Shown: positions 45,139 to 53,169 of the stretch, piece by piece | Numbering within the stretch: the first letter of the stretch is position 1 | Layout: each line of letters starts with the position of its first letter | Origin: Candidatus Woesearchaeota archaeon | GTDB taxonomy: Archaea; Nanobdellota; Nanobdellia; Woesearchaeales; GW2011-AR9 | Reading direction: 5' to 3' | NCBI GenBank assembly: GCA_016188115.1 | Contig: JACPIK010000002.1 | Location: 84,125-148,124 of the forward strand | Length of the DNA: 64,000 nucleotides | The notes under the pieces: generated by a model | What the model saw: the letters and a program-made list of their open reading frames with translations, nothing else | Database searches by the model: none | Told to the model about the DNA's origin: nothing | Translations under genes and position numbers: made by a program

Positions 45139-45318
45139 ATGGCAGAAGATGACATCTATAAAAGTAAAGAGAAGTATGAATTATTTGTAAAATCAATCGA
45201 TTCTTTGGTGGTACCGCCACAGAAACCCTCTCGAAAGAAGTATTTTTGCAAAAACGCTGCGAATTTACATTATTTCTACTATCTAATGCCCCTAATTTTC
45301 ACTCTCGTCCTTCTTTAA
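45139..45318 (+). pseudogene. fragment resembling an archaeal integrase N-terminus
   Basis: 59-aa frame: MAEDDIYKSKEKYELFVKSI at the start and RKKYFCKNAANLHYFYYL near the end, the style of the N-terminal part of archaeal tyrosine integrases. It then ends in a few hydrophobic residues and a stop, so the catalytic domain is missing. A TATA-like CTTTATAAC and a GGAG ribosome-binding site precede it. Family assignment is by memory of the motif, moderate at best. Position beside a tRNA fits an integration remnant. Confidence 0.45.
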
Positions 45319-45954
45319 CTTTATCCTGATCAATCTCTTTTTTAAGTCAATAAATATAACTAATCCGGTTAGCACAATTGGTATTAATGTAGAAACAACG
45401 ATAAAAAATGTTGATGAACCAAAAGTTCCAAATGTTGAGTCATTTAAAGTCACGAAAATCGTCACCAAAGTCATCATGAAAACGGTTGTAGTTGCCAACA
45501 CAAAACTAAAGCTTCTGGAGGATACAGTAGAGGCTTCATCTTTCTTTAGATATACTATGTTTTCTTTCTGCTTTGGGGCTTGTTTAAGTGAAAGTAATTT
45601 CGTAGTATAAACCTCTTTTTGTGCTTCTGTTAAGAAAGAGGTTTGCATTATGTCAGTTACCATATCGTTGATTGCTTCTTGCAGATTAATAATGTCTTTT
45701 GATTCTAGTTCATATTTTTTTGAAACAGAGGAGATAATGGAATTAAATAGGTTATCACTAAATCTTTTTTCAGAAATAATGTAGGGTTTAAGAATATGAA
45801 TTATTTCTGTGTTTGCTTGCTGGACTTTTTGTAAGTAAAGCTTATCTTCTTTTTTGGACAGGATATAACTAGTTACAAAGTAAACAATAACTCCACTGAT
45901 AATCCCTCCAGTGATTCCCACAAACCAAGTATTATTCAGAAAGCTCCAGTCCAT
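45292..45954 (-). CDS. accessory membrane protein
   Basis: 220 aa. N-terminal membrane segment WFVGITGGIISGVIVYFVT of a type common in bacterial and archaeal accessory genes, a charged helical middle (likely coiled coil, about 35-130), and two C-terminal membrane segments. Function unknown. Part of the island flanked by tRNA-Gly-end repeats. Confidence 0.7.
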   Translation of the reverse strand: MDWSFLNNTWFVGITGGIISGVIVYFVTSYILSKKEDKLYLQKVQQANTEIIHILKPYIISEKRFSDNLFNSIISSVSKKYELESKDIINLQEAINDMVTDIMQTSFLTEAQKEVYTTKLLSLKQAPKQKENIVYLKKDEASTVSSRSFSFVLATTTVFMMTLVTIFVTLNDSTFGTFGSSTFFIVVSTLIPIVLTGLVIFIDLKKRLIRIKLKKDESEN

Positions 45955-46095
45955 ACGTTTATTCTAATTAGTTTATTTATAATTATTTTGTGCGGAAGAG
46001 ATAACAGTAATAGTTCGATCTGACAGCGCATTAGCCAGACATGACATTGTCAGAATTCATAATCTATTTATAGTCATAATCCTATCTTTATTTAG

Positions 46096-46998
46096 ATGGA
46101 ACCTGAAGAAGAGCTAACACCTGTTTCAAATAGGCCTACTTGGCAAAGAGTTCTTCTTTATTTTTATTCTCAAAACACTCTCTCATCAATTGTATTTACT
46201 AATCCGAAGGATAATTCACTATATAAAAAACTAAATATCAGTGAGAAAGAACATAGGGTTTTCAATGATCTCGTAAATAAAGGTTTGTTAACAATGAATT
46301 TTGTTAAAAAAGAGGGAAATTATGAGAGTTATAATTATTCTCTGACTCGTGAAGGAATAAAAGTATGTAAAGATTTAGAAAGTGTTGATGAGAAAAAAGA
46401 CTCAAAGACTAACTTCAATATGAGAGATATGAACTTTTCAAGTATAAATGCTAATGGGGCATTATTTAATAATAAGGGTGATGTCCATCTAGGGAATAAA
46501 GTAGATAACTCAAAAGTGTACCACATTGATCGCGTTGACAACTCTTTTATCGAAAAGTCTTCTATTAAAATAATTAATAAGTATGGAGAAAAGAAACCTA
46601 AAATTTATGGATATATCTCTTTATTAGCCAGTTTGGTAACAATAGCAACAGGAATTCCTTCGCTTCTCACTAAAGATAATATCTTTATTTCACCAGTTGG
46701 TTGGCTTGCTATTTTTCCACAAAACTTTGGAATTCCGCTTATCGGGGTGGGCTTTGTTCTTTTAGTAGTTGGCATTTTTTTGATTAGTATTGTTGACCAC
46801 AAATATGACAGTATGTGTCCAAAATGTAAGCGTCATTATTCTAAAATAGAGCTAGAAGATCCAGTTGTAAGAGACGTTGAAGTAAAAGGAGGAATAAGGA
46901 GAACAACTAGTACCAAATTTGGTTGTAAACATGAGGACTGTGATTATAAAGATACAATCAAAAAAAATAAGTTCATTGACAATTCTGATCAGTTATAG
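46096..46998 (+). CDS. winged-helix plus membrane plus zinc-ribbon accessory protein
   Basis: 300 aa. Residues ~10-95 look like a winged helix (LYKKLNISEKEHRVFNDLVNKGLL...LTREGIKVC); ~110-150 is a short beta-rich stretch (FSSINANGALFNNKGDVHLG); two membrane segments at ~170-235; a C-terminal zinc-ribbon-like pair, CPKCKRHY and CKHEDCDY. No family recognised. Cargo of the tRNA-Gly island; a sensor or defence role is possible but unproven. Confidence 0.7.
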   Translation: MEPEEELTPVSNRPTWQRVLLYFYSQNTLSSIVFTNPKDNSLYKKLNISEKEHRVFNDLVNKGLLTMNFVKKEGNYESYNYSLTREGIKVCKDLESVDEKKDSKTNFNMRDMNFSSINANGALFNNKGDVHLGNKVDNSKVYHIDRVDNSFIEKSSIKIINKYGEKKPKIYGYISLLASLVTIATGIPSLLTKDNIFISPVGWLAIFPQNFGIPLIGVGFVLLVVGIFLISIVDHKYDSMCPKCKRHYSKIELEDPVVRDVEVKGGIRRTTSTKFGCKHEDCDYKDTIKKNKFIDNSDQL

Positions 46999-47077
46999 AA
47001 GAGCTTATATATTTCTTTGCCCATTTGTCGTCTAAGAAGCACAGAAAGAAGGGGGTCTGGAGTGAGGGCGCAGACAG

Positions 47078-47088
47078 CCGCTACCGCA
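47078..47088 (+). repeat. tRNA-Gly 3' end, distal copy (candidate attR)
   Basis: Exact CCGCTACCGCA, preceded by CAG and followed by TTT as in the middle copy. Marks the far edge of a 2.2-kb segment starting at the tRNA. Confidence 0.5.
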
Positions 47089-47109
47089 TTTTCTTTCTGG
47101 TAACCTTGC

Positions 47110-47868
47110 CTATTCTTTTTCAGGATCTGCCTCTTCGAATAAGATGTTATCTAAATCACCAATAAAAATTTCTCCTCTATTTTGATATGTTCGAACCAGC
47201 AACATACGACTTAATGGACGAATAGGGTTAATTACACTTCCATGTCGGTTAATAGATGATGCAATATTGGGTTTACGATAAAAATCTAAGAGTGCGTTAA
47301 CATGTTTTTCATAGGACTCAAATAATTCTTTCCCATTATCTAATCCCAAAAAGAAATAGGGTTTTACATCACTTACTTCATATTTTCCTTCCTCAGAAAT
47401 ATCGTCCGTGATAGAAAATCCAACACCGTTTTCGTTGACTTGTATTTTCCCGTCGTTGATTTCAAGTCCAATAACACGATGTTCTGGAAGATAAAAACCG
47501 TTCTCCAACGTAAAACCATATTTTTTCAATAGTCCTGCATTTGTTTCTTCTTGAAAACCAACATGGTCTGGTTTAGTCAATCGAAACTGGTTTGGACTAC
47601 AGAAAACCGTGTGAAACCGACCATCAATTTGTCCCCTTGGTCGCATCTTGACTGCATATCCATCATCCAAAAAAACAATCGCTCGTGAATTATCATTTCC
47701 TTCAAGGGTAAATGCGTCAGAAATTGGCACGGGGGTAAGAAGATCTTCTTCCCATCAGGAATTACGTGCACAAAAAGCTAAATTTTCAACTGTTCTAAAA
47801 CTATTGAACTTATCCTCAAGTACACGGTATCCCTCTTGAAGACTTTTATGTGTGGGCGTATTCGTCAT
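47110..47868 (-). pseudogene. unknown protein gene interrupted by in-frame TGA
   Basis: The ATG at 47868 has a TATA (TTTATAAAG) 25 nt upstream and opens a frame of 37 codons ending in a TGA (47755-47757). The same frame continues without a break, WEEDLLTPVPISDAFTLEG, to 47110. Read through, the product is ~252 aa. It has a strand pattern like a small kinase-like fold (RAIVFLDDGYAVKMR), but no catalytic motif is clear. A nonsense mutation is the simplest view; a truncated start at GTG 47730 is the alternative. Confidence 0.65.
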
Positions 47869-48066
47869 TAATGCAACAAGGGGTAGTTCTTTATAAACTA
47901 ATGTTTTGCTAAAACCTGAAAAGTAGCATTCTTTACATTAGGTATCTCAAAGATCTTTGGGATTCAATTATCCTGTCATACTTTTTTTAAAGATTCCAAT
48001 CCAGAAATTCATCCAACTTACCAAAAACATTATAAAGCAATCATTTCCTCAACGAATCTGAGTGAT

Positions 48067-48212
48067 CCCCCCTTAGTTTAGTGGCTAGAACGCTCCGCTG
48101 TAGAAACTCTTTTGAGTTGTCAAACATGACTTAGATGATAAAGAGTCAGCGGCCACGGAGAGACATCTTAAACAGATGCTCCAAATCCCCGGTTCGAGTC
48201 TGGGAGGGGGGA
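48067..48212 (+). tRNA. tRNA-Tyr(GTA) with two introns
   Basis: Acceptor CCCCCCT/AGGGGGG with the archaeal C1-G72 pair, D arm GTTT/GAAC, anticodon stem CTCCG/CGGAG, loop CT-GTA-G|A, T arm CCCGG-TTCGAGT-CTGGG, discriminator A. Intron 1: 48104-48154 (51 nt) at 37/38, inner stem ACTCTTT/AAAGAGT. Intron 2: 48163-48184 (22 nt) in the variable loop, with GGAG/CTCC between AGA and AAA bulges and inner stem CATCT/AGATG. Removal leaves the variable loop AGATC. Confidence 0.88.
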
Positions 48213-48871
48213 CTCAGAGGGAAGCAAGCGTTTTCTTCCCTCGCTTATTTTCTTTAAGTGTTTTTGATTTCTAAATCCTATCTGGTCCATCCACTTTTCA
48301 AAATTATTAATTCCATTAATATCTATCTGATATGTGGTGTAATGAGAACCGTTCCTTTTTCGGTTTCTTTCATAAGGTCCACAAAAAGAGATATCACATT
48401 CGCTAAGAACTTCACATATTTCTTCTATCATTTTTTTTGATTTCAAATCTGCAGTTATTCTAGGTCTAAAATTATTCAAAGATTTTTTCAAGACCAAACT
48501 AAAATCAGTGTCAGCAAGACCACGTAAAAAATTCTTTTCTAATGTTAAGTCTTCTTTAATCCATTTAGGAATAGAAACAATTTCCGATTTATTGCCACTG
48601 GGATCCCTAGATTTTCGAATTGTTCTAGAATTATCTTTGAGGTATATCTAAGCTCAATACACTCTATTCTCTCTTTTATTGAAGGCTTCTTCCCAAGATT
48701 TTTTTCAAATTTTTTTTGGATTTCGTCAAAATATTCCTTATCATCTATTTTATGTCCAAATACAGAAACTTTGTAAGTTGTTCTTTGTGGAGAAATGGAA
48801 CGGCTTAAATGTCCATCGCCTGCTAGTATACCACATAACTCTGCGAGACATTCATCTTTTTCATTCATCAA
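48168..48871 (-). pseudogene. LAGLIDADG homing endonuclease, frameshifted
   Basis: N-terminal part (48545-48871) has the first motif LAELCGILAGDGHLS; the second (below ~48592) reads FLRGLADTDFSLVL, the second LAGLIDADG motif, in another frame. One G missing near 48592-48601 (CCAGTGGCAAT) restores the frame if added. The last codons run antisense through the tRNA-Tyr 3' end, so the true C-terminus is unclear. TATA-like AGTATTTAAAG precedes the start. Confidence 0.75.
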
Positions 48872-49290
48872 TTTTCTAGAGAGGAAAATGCTTTAAATAC
48901 TCTTTGTGGACTTGACCAGTGTGGCTCAGAAAAACAACAACTTCGCTGCCAGCACAACCACTGCAAATAGTCTCTTAATCCATACCTCGCCTTTCTTGAT
49001 GACAATATGTACCTGCTACTAAACCAATAAGTGCTATTAATAATATTGTCCCAAGCTCAAGCATGAAGAAAAAGACTATTCATTAGATTAATAATGATTT
49101 CGCACTTTCTCTCTTCCATAACCTTTAACTACTTCTCCCCCATAAAAACCTATATTCTATATTCTTTAGCGTTGATTAACGAAAGCTTTATAAACAAATC
49201 GGGGTTTTTCAGAGCAACCATGGCAGTAACTTCTCTCTTTATCTCTTTTTGGTAACAAAATAGGTATAGAAGATACGCTGTCATAGTAAT
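48872..49290. other. 419-nt gap before tRNA-Asp
   Basis: Holds the endonuclease promoter, one possible 29-aa gene (48975-49064), and a strong TATA (GCTTTATAAAC, near 49190) about 100 nt before tRNA-Asp, which could start a leader transcript for the tRNA pair. Otherwise nothing recognised. Confidence 0.5.
48975..49064 (-). CDS. possible 29-aa membrane peptide
   Basis: Frame MLELGTILLIALIGLVAGTY followed by CHQERRGMD: one hydrophobic helix with a basic tail. TATA-like TTATTAAT lies about 25 nt upstream, which fits leaderless transcription. Coding status is uncertain because of its small size. Confidence 0.3.
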   Translation of the reverse strand: MLELGTILLIALIGLVAGTYCHQERRGMD

Positions 49291-49395
49291 GCCTTGGTAG
49301 TGTAGTTCGGCCTAGCATGCCACCCTGTCACGGTGGCGACCCGGGTTCAAAAACTTTAGGGGTCATCCCAAAGTGTGAATGTCCCGGCCAGGGCG
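49291..49395 (+). tRNA. tRNA-Asp(GTC) with a T-loop intron
   Basis: Acceptor GCCTTGG/CCAGGGC, anticodon stem CCACC/GGTGG, loop CT-GTC-AC, T stem CCGGG/CCCGG, discriminator G as expected for Asp. A 30-nt intron (49352-49381) splits the T loop at 59/60. TTCA pairs with TGAA between bulges AAA and TGT, and ACTTT/AAAGT forms the inner stem; splicing yields the T loop TTCAAAT. Confidence 0.9.
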
Positions 49396-49399
49396 CTTT

Positions 49400-49492
49400 G
49401 GGCCGGTAGCTTAGCCTGGTAGAGCGCCTGACTTTTACGTCAGCATTAACGAAGTCATCAGGCGGTCAAGGGTTCGAATCCCTTCCGGCCCG
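49400..49492 (+). tRNA. tRNA-Lys(TTT) with intron
   Basis: Acceptor GGGCCGG/CCGGCCC, D arm GCTT/GAGC, anticodon stem CCTGA/TCAGG, loop CT-TTT-A|A, T arm AAGGG-TTCGAAT-CCCTT, discriminator G. A 19-nt intron (49438-49456) lies at 37/38, with CTTT/GAAG as the central helix. Only 4 nt after tRNA-Asp, so both are likely one transcript. Confidence 0.9.
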
Positions 49493-49566
49493 CTCATTGT
49501 CCTACAAAATTCGTAGAAACCAAATCTCTGGTCCCGAATTTGATATAAATACACACACACACGAAA

Positions 49567-49809
49567 ATGGAAATGGAAATCGACGTTAGCAATCATGGCT
49601 TGGTTCCCAAGCACACCAAACTTTCTGATGCAGAGAAAGAGAAGCTTCTTTCTTCTCACTCTCTTTCTGTGCGCGATCTGCCAAAGATCTTGATCACTGA
49701 TCCTGCCGTTCTCACTCTTAATCTTAAAGCAGGAGATGTTGTAAAAATTGAACGTTCAAGTATGACTGCAGGAACCTCAATCTATTATCGGGTGGTTGTC
49801 AATGGATAA
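49567..49809 (+). CDS. rpoH: RNA polymerase subunit H
   Basis: 80-aa archaeal subunit homologous to the Rpb5 C-terminal domain (LVPKHTKLSDAEKEKLL...LPKILITDPAV...GDVVKIERSSMTAG). TATA GATATAAATAC precedes the start after a CA-dinucleotide tract. First gene of the polymerase operon; overlaps rpoB2 by 8 nt. Confidence 0.95.
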   Translation: MEMEIDVSNHGLVPKHTKLSDAEKEKLLSSHSLSVRDLPKILITDPAVLTLNLKAGDVVKIERSSMTAGTSIYYRVVVNG

Positions 49810-51292
49810 TAATGCTTCTAAAATGGATCGGAATGTTCTCATTCAAAAATACTTTGAAGAAAAACGCTTTGTCGATAGTAGTATTCAATCTTTTAACAAT
49901 CTTCTTGAACACGGTCTGCAAGAGGCCATTGAAGAAAATAAAGAAGCGGAACCAACTATCATCCCTGCAAATATCGAAAAATTCAAAATTCGTTTTGGGC
50001 GAATTACTGTCGGAAAACCTGAAATCACAGAAGCAGATGGAAGTAAACGTCCAATTTATCCTATGGAAGCTCGTTTGCGTAAAATCTCTTATCATGCGCC
50101 AATCTATCTCGAAGTAAGTACCTATATCAATGATGTACAACGTGAAAACTTTGTTGCAGAAGTAGGGAAATTACCAATTATGTTAAAAAGTAAATACTGT
50201 CATCTCGATGGACTTAAACGTGAAGACTTAATCAAACACGGTGAAGATCCTTCCGACCCAGGTGGATATTTTATTGTAAACGGAACTGAAAGAGTTATTG
50301 TTCATGTTGAAGATCTTGCACCTAACAATTTTATGGTTGAAGAAGATGATGGAGTATATAGTGGTCGCTTTTTCGCTTCAAAAGGATCTTATAAAATCCC
50401 TCATTCATTTGAACGAAAAAAAGATGGTTTATACTATCTCACTTTCACCCGAGTCAAATCCATGCCTATTATAGTTGTACTCAAAGCATTGGGTCTTGTT
50501 CGTGATGAAGAAATTATGAAAGCAATTTCAACTGACAAAAATTACGACGAATTACTTGTCAACCTTTTTGAATTTGTTGAAGTTAAAACTCAAGAACAAG
50601 CCATTGATTACATTAGCAAATATGTGGGTGTAGGTCAATCCAAAGAAGTTCGTGTCGAACGTACTCGTGAAATTCTTGACAAATATCTTTTACCTAACAT
50701 AGGGATGGATTCCTCTGCTCGTCTCGCAAAAGCGAAGAATCTTGCAAAAATGCTTAAGAAATTTATTGATGTTGCAAATCATCAACGACCTGTCGATGAT
50801 AAAGATCATTACATGAACAAGCGTGTCAGAATGGCTGGAGACCTTCTCCTTGACCTCTTCCGCGTTAACTTTAAAGTTCTTGTAGGAGATATACTCTACA
50901 ACTTCCAACGTATTATCAAACGTGGTAAGTTGCCTTCCATTCGAGTTATCATCCGTGATAAACTGCTTACCTCTCGCCTTTATTCATCAATGGCAACTGG
51001 GGAGTGGGTTGGCGGACGTCAGGGAGTTTCCCAACGTATGAGCCGAACGAACTATCTCGATATGGTTTCACACCTTCAACGGGTTGTTAGTCCATTATCC
51101 AGTTCACAGGAAAATTTTGAAGCGCGTGCTCTTCATTGTACTCACTTAGGACGTTTGTGTCCAATTGAAACGCCTGAAGGTACTAACATTGGTCTTCGTA
51201 AAAATATGGCTATGTTATGCTCACTTTCACAGGCAGCTCCTGAAGAAACAATTATCGAAAAACTCAAAAGTGCGGGGTTACGCGAGGCGTAA
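49802..51292 (+). CDS. rpoB2: RNA polymerase subunit B''
   Basis: N-terminal half of the second-largest subunit, 496 aa (RpoB is split in this lineage as in many euryarchaea). Motifs: GGYFIVNGTERVIVHVEDLAPN, SRMSRTNYLDMVSHLQRV and CPIETPEGTNIGLRKNMA. ATG at 49802 used; a TTG 6 nt earlier is less likely. Confidence 0.95.
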   Translation: MDNNASKMDRNVLIQKYFEEKRFVDSSIQSFNNLLEHGLQEAIEENKEAEPTIIPANIEKFKIRFGRITVGKPEITEADGSKRPIYPMEARLRKISYHAPIYLEVSTYINDVQRENFVAEVGKLPIMLKSKYCHLDGLKREDLIKHGEDPSDPGGYFIVNGTERVIVHVEDLAPNNFMVEEDDGVYSGRFFASKGSYKIPHSFERKKDGLYYLTFTRVKSMPIIVVLKALGLVRDEEIMKAISTDKNYDELLVNLFEFVEVKTQEQAIDYISKYVGVGQSKEVRVERTREILDKYLLPNIGMDSSARLAKAKNLAKMLKKFIDVANHQRPVDDKDHYMNKRVRMAGDLLLDLFRVNFKVLVGDILYNFQRIIKRGKLPSIRVIIRDKLLTSRLYSSMATGEWVGGRQGVSQRMSRTNYLDMVSHLQRVVSPLSSSQENFEARALHCTHLGRLCPIETPEGTNIGLRKNMAMLCSLSQAAPEETIIEKLKSAGLREA

Positions 51293-51310
51293 TGCCCGGG
51301 GGAAACGAGA

Positions 51311-53113
51311 ATGGTTGAAGTATATCTCAATGCAAAATACATTGGTACTGTCGATGATCCTTTTTCATTCGTTGATGACGTAAAAGATCTGCGCCGTAAA
51401 GGTGCATTACCTGATGACGTGAATGTGCATGTAGATCATGCTACGCAAGAAGTTCATGTCTTTTGTGATGAAGGTCGAGCACGTCGACCTCTCCTTGTTG
51501 TTAAAAATGGGAAATTAGTAGTTACTGAAAAACATCTTCAACAACTTCGTGATGGAGAATTGTCTTGGGTTGATCTTGTTCGCCAAGGCGTTATTGAATA
51601 CCTTGACGCTGGTGAAGAAGAAAATGCGCTTGTTGCGTATCGTCCTGAAGATTTAACAGCAGATCATACTCATATGGAGATCACTCCTGGGTCCATTAGC
51701 GGTGTTGCTACTGCGCTTGTTCCATTCGGCAACTACAACCAATCTTCTCGTTTAATCATTGGAAGTAAAAACCAGAAACAATCATTAGGATTCTATGCTG
51801 CAAATTTTCATCTTCGTCTTGACATGGATGCGAATATTCTTCATTATCCTCAACTTCCGTTAGTTAAAACTAAAATTCATGACATTACTGATTATGAACA
51901 ACATCCCTCTGGACAAAACATGGTTGTTGCTGTTATGTGTTATGATGGCTATAACATGGAAGATGGTGTTATTCTTAACAAAGGCTCTGTCCAACGTGGT
52001 CTTGCTCGTAGTACCTATTTTAACCCTGTTAAAGCCGAAGAATTACGCTATTCTGGCGGACTTATTGACGAAGTAGGTCTTCCTGACAAAGAAGTAAAAG
52101 GCTATCGTGGCGAACAAGATTATCGCTTCATTGAGGCAGATGGTATCGTTACTCCTGAATCTCAAGTGAAAGAAGGCGATGTAGTTATTGGGCGCACTAG
52201 CCCTCCTCGTTTCTTGAGCAGCATGGATGAATATAATCTTTCAACCTCTACTCGTCGTGAAAGTTCTATCTCTCTTAAACACGGAGAACAAGGCATTGCT
52301 GACTTCGTCATTATTAGTGAAAATGAAGAAGGAAACAAACTCGTTCAAGTTCGCTTACGTGAAGAACGTATTCCTGAAATAGGAGATAAATTCACGTCAC
52401 GCCACGGACAAAAAGGAGTTACGGGGATTCTTATTAATCCTTCAGATTTACCTTTTTCTGCGACGGGAATTGTTCCTGATTTAATTTTTACACCTCATGG
52501 GGTTTCCTCACGTATGACTGTTTCCCATTTAATGGAACTTGTTGGCGGTAAAGTTGCTGCTCTTGCCGGTCGTTATGTTGATGGAACTCTCTTTGAAGCT
52601 GAAAACACTGATGATGTACGTGCCGAACTTCTTCAACTTGGCTTTCGTGAAGATGGTGTTGAAACATTTTATGATGGTCGAACCGGTAAACGCATGTTAG
52701 CCAAAATTTATGTGGGTAACATGTACTATCTACGTTTACGTCATATGGTTGCTAACAAAATGCAATCTCGTGCTCGTGGTCCAATTCAACTGCTTACTCG
52801 TCAACCTACTGAAGGGAAAGCAAAAGAAGGGGGTCTTCGCCTTGGGGAGATGGAAAAAGATACGTTCATTGCCCATGGTGCATCTCTCTTACTTAAAGAA
52901 CGCTTCGACTCTGATCGTGTCGTTGTTCCAATTTGTGAAAAATCCGGTCTTATTGGATATTTTGACGCGCGTTCCAACAAATTAATCTCTCCCGTTTACG
53001 GAGAAGATTCAACAATGTCGTATGTAGAAATGAGTTATGCCTTCAAGCTCTTACTCGACGAGCTCTTGTCATTAGGATTATATCCTAAACTTGAACTTGA
53101 AGATAAATACTAA
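51311..53113 (+). CDS. rpoB1: RNA polymerase subunit B'
   Basis: C-terminal half of the second-largest subunit, 600 aa. Active-site region GYNMEDGVILNKGSVQRG and SRHGQKGVTGIL are intact. The C-terminal clamp zinc site, normally CxxC...CxxC, reads Cys542-x2-Ser545 ... Ser560-x2-Tyr563; the three changed codons (TCC, TCT, TAC) are each one base from a Cys codon. A structural zinc is therefore probably lost. Confidence 0.95.
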   Translation: MVEVYLNAKYIGTVDDPFSFVDDVKDLRRKGALPDDVNVHVDHATQEVHVFCDEGRARRPLLVVKNGKLVVTEKHLQQLRDGELSWVDLVRQGVIEYLDAGEEENALVAYRPEDLTADHTHMEITPGSISGVATALVPFGNYNQSSRLIIGSKNQKQSLGFYAANFHLRLDMDANILHYPQLPLVKTKIHDITDYEQHPSGQNMVVAVMCYDGYNMEDGVILNKGSVQRGLARSTYFNPVKAEELRYSGGLIDEVGLPDKEVKGYRGEQDYRFIEADGIVTPESQVKEGDVVIGRTSPPRFLSSMDEYNLSTSTRRESSISLKHGEQGIADFVIISENEEGNKLVQVRLREERIPEIGDKFTSRHGQKGVTGILINPSDLPFSATGIVPDLIFTPHGVSSRMTVSHLMELVGGKVAALAGRYVDGTLFEAENTDDVRAELLQLGFREDGVETFYDGRTGKRMLAKIYVGNMYYLRLRHMVANKMQSRARGPIQLLTRQPTEGKAKEGGLRLGEMEKDTFIAHGASLLLKERFDSDRVVVPICEKSGLIGYFDARSNKLISPVYGEDSTMSYVEMSYAFKLLLDELLSLGLYPKLELEDKY

Positions 53114-53169
53114 CGACAATAACATCAACACAATAACAACACATAATAAATACAAACCAGGTGCCCATC

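Noticed and set aside
47755-47757. TGA read as selenocysteine
   Set aside because: No SECIS-like structure was seen, and the surroundings do not resemble a known selenoprotein; nonsense mutation is simpler.
48161-48187. Long bacterial-type variable arm in tRNA-Tyr
   Set aside because: C1-G72 identity is archaeal, and an exact bulge-helix-bulge fold leaves a normal 5-nt loop, so an intron is preferred.
49549-49562. CA dinucleotide tract before rpoH as a regulatory repeat
   Set aside because: Short, about six units, and probably just the leader between TATA and start.
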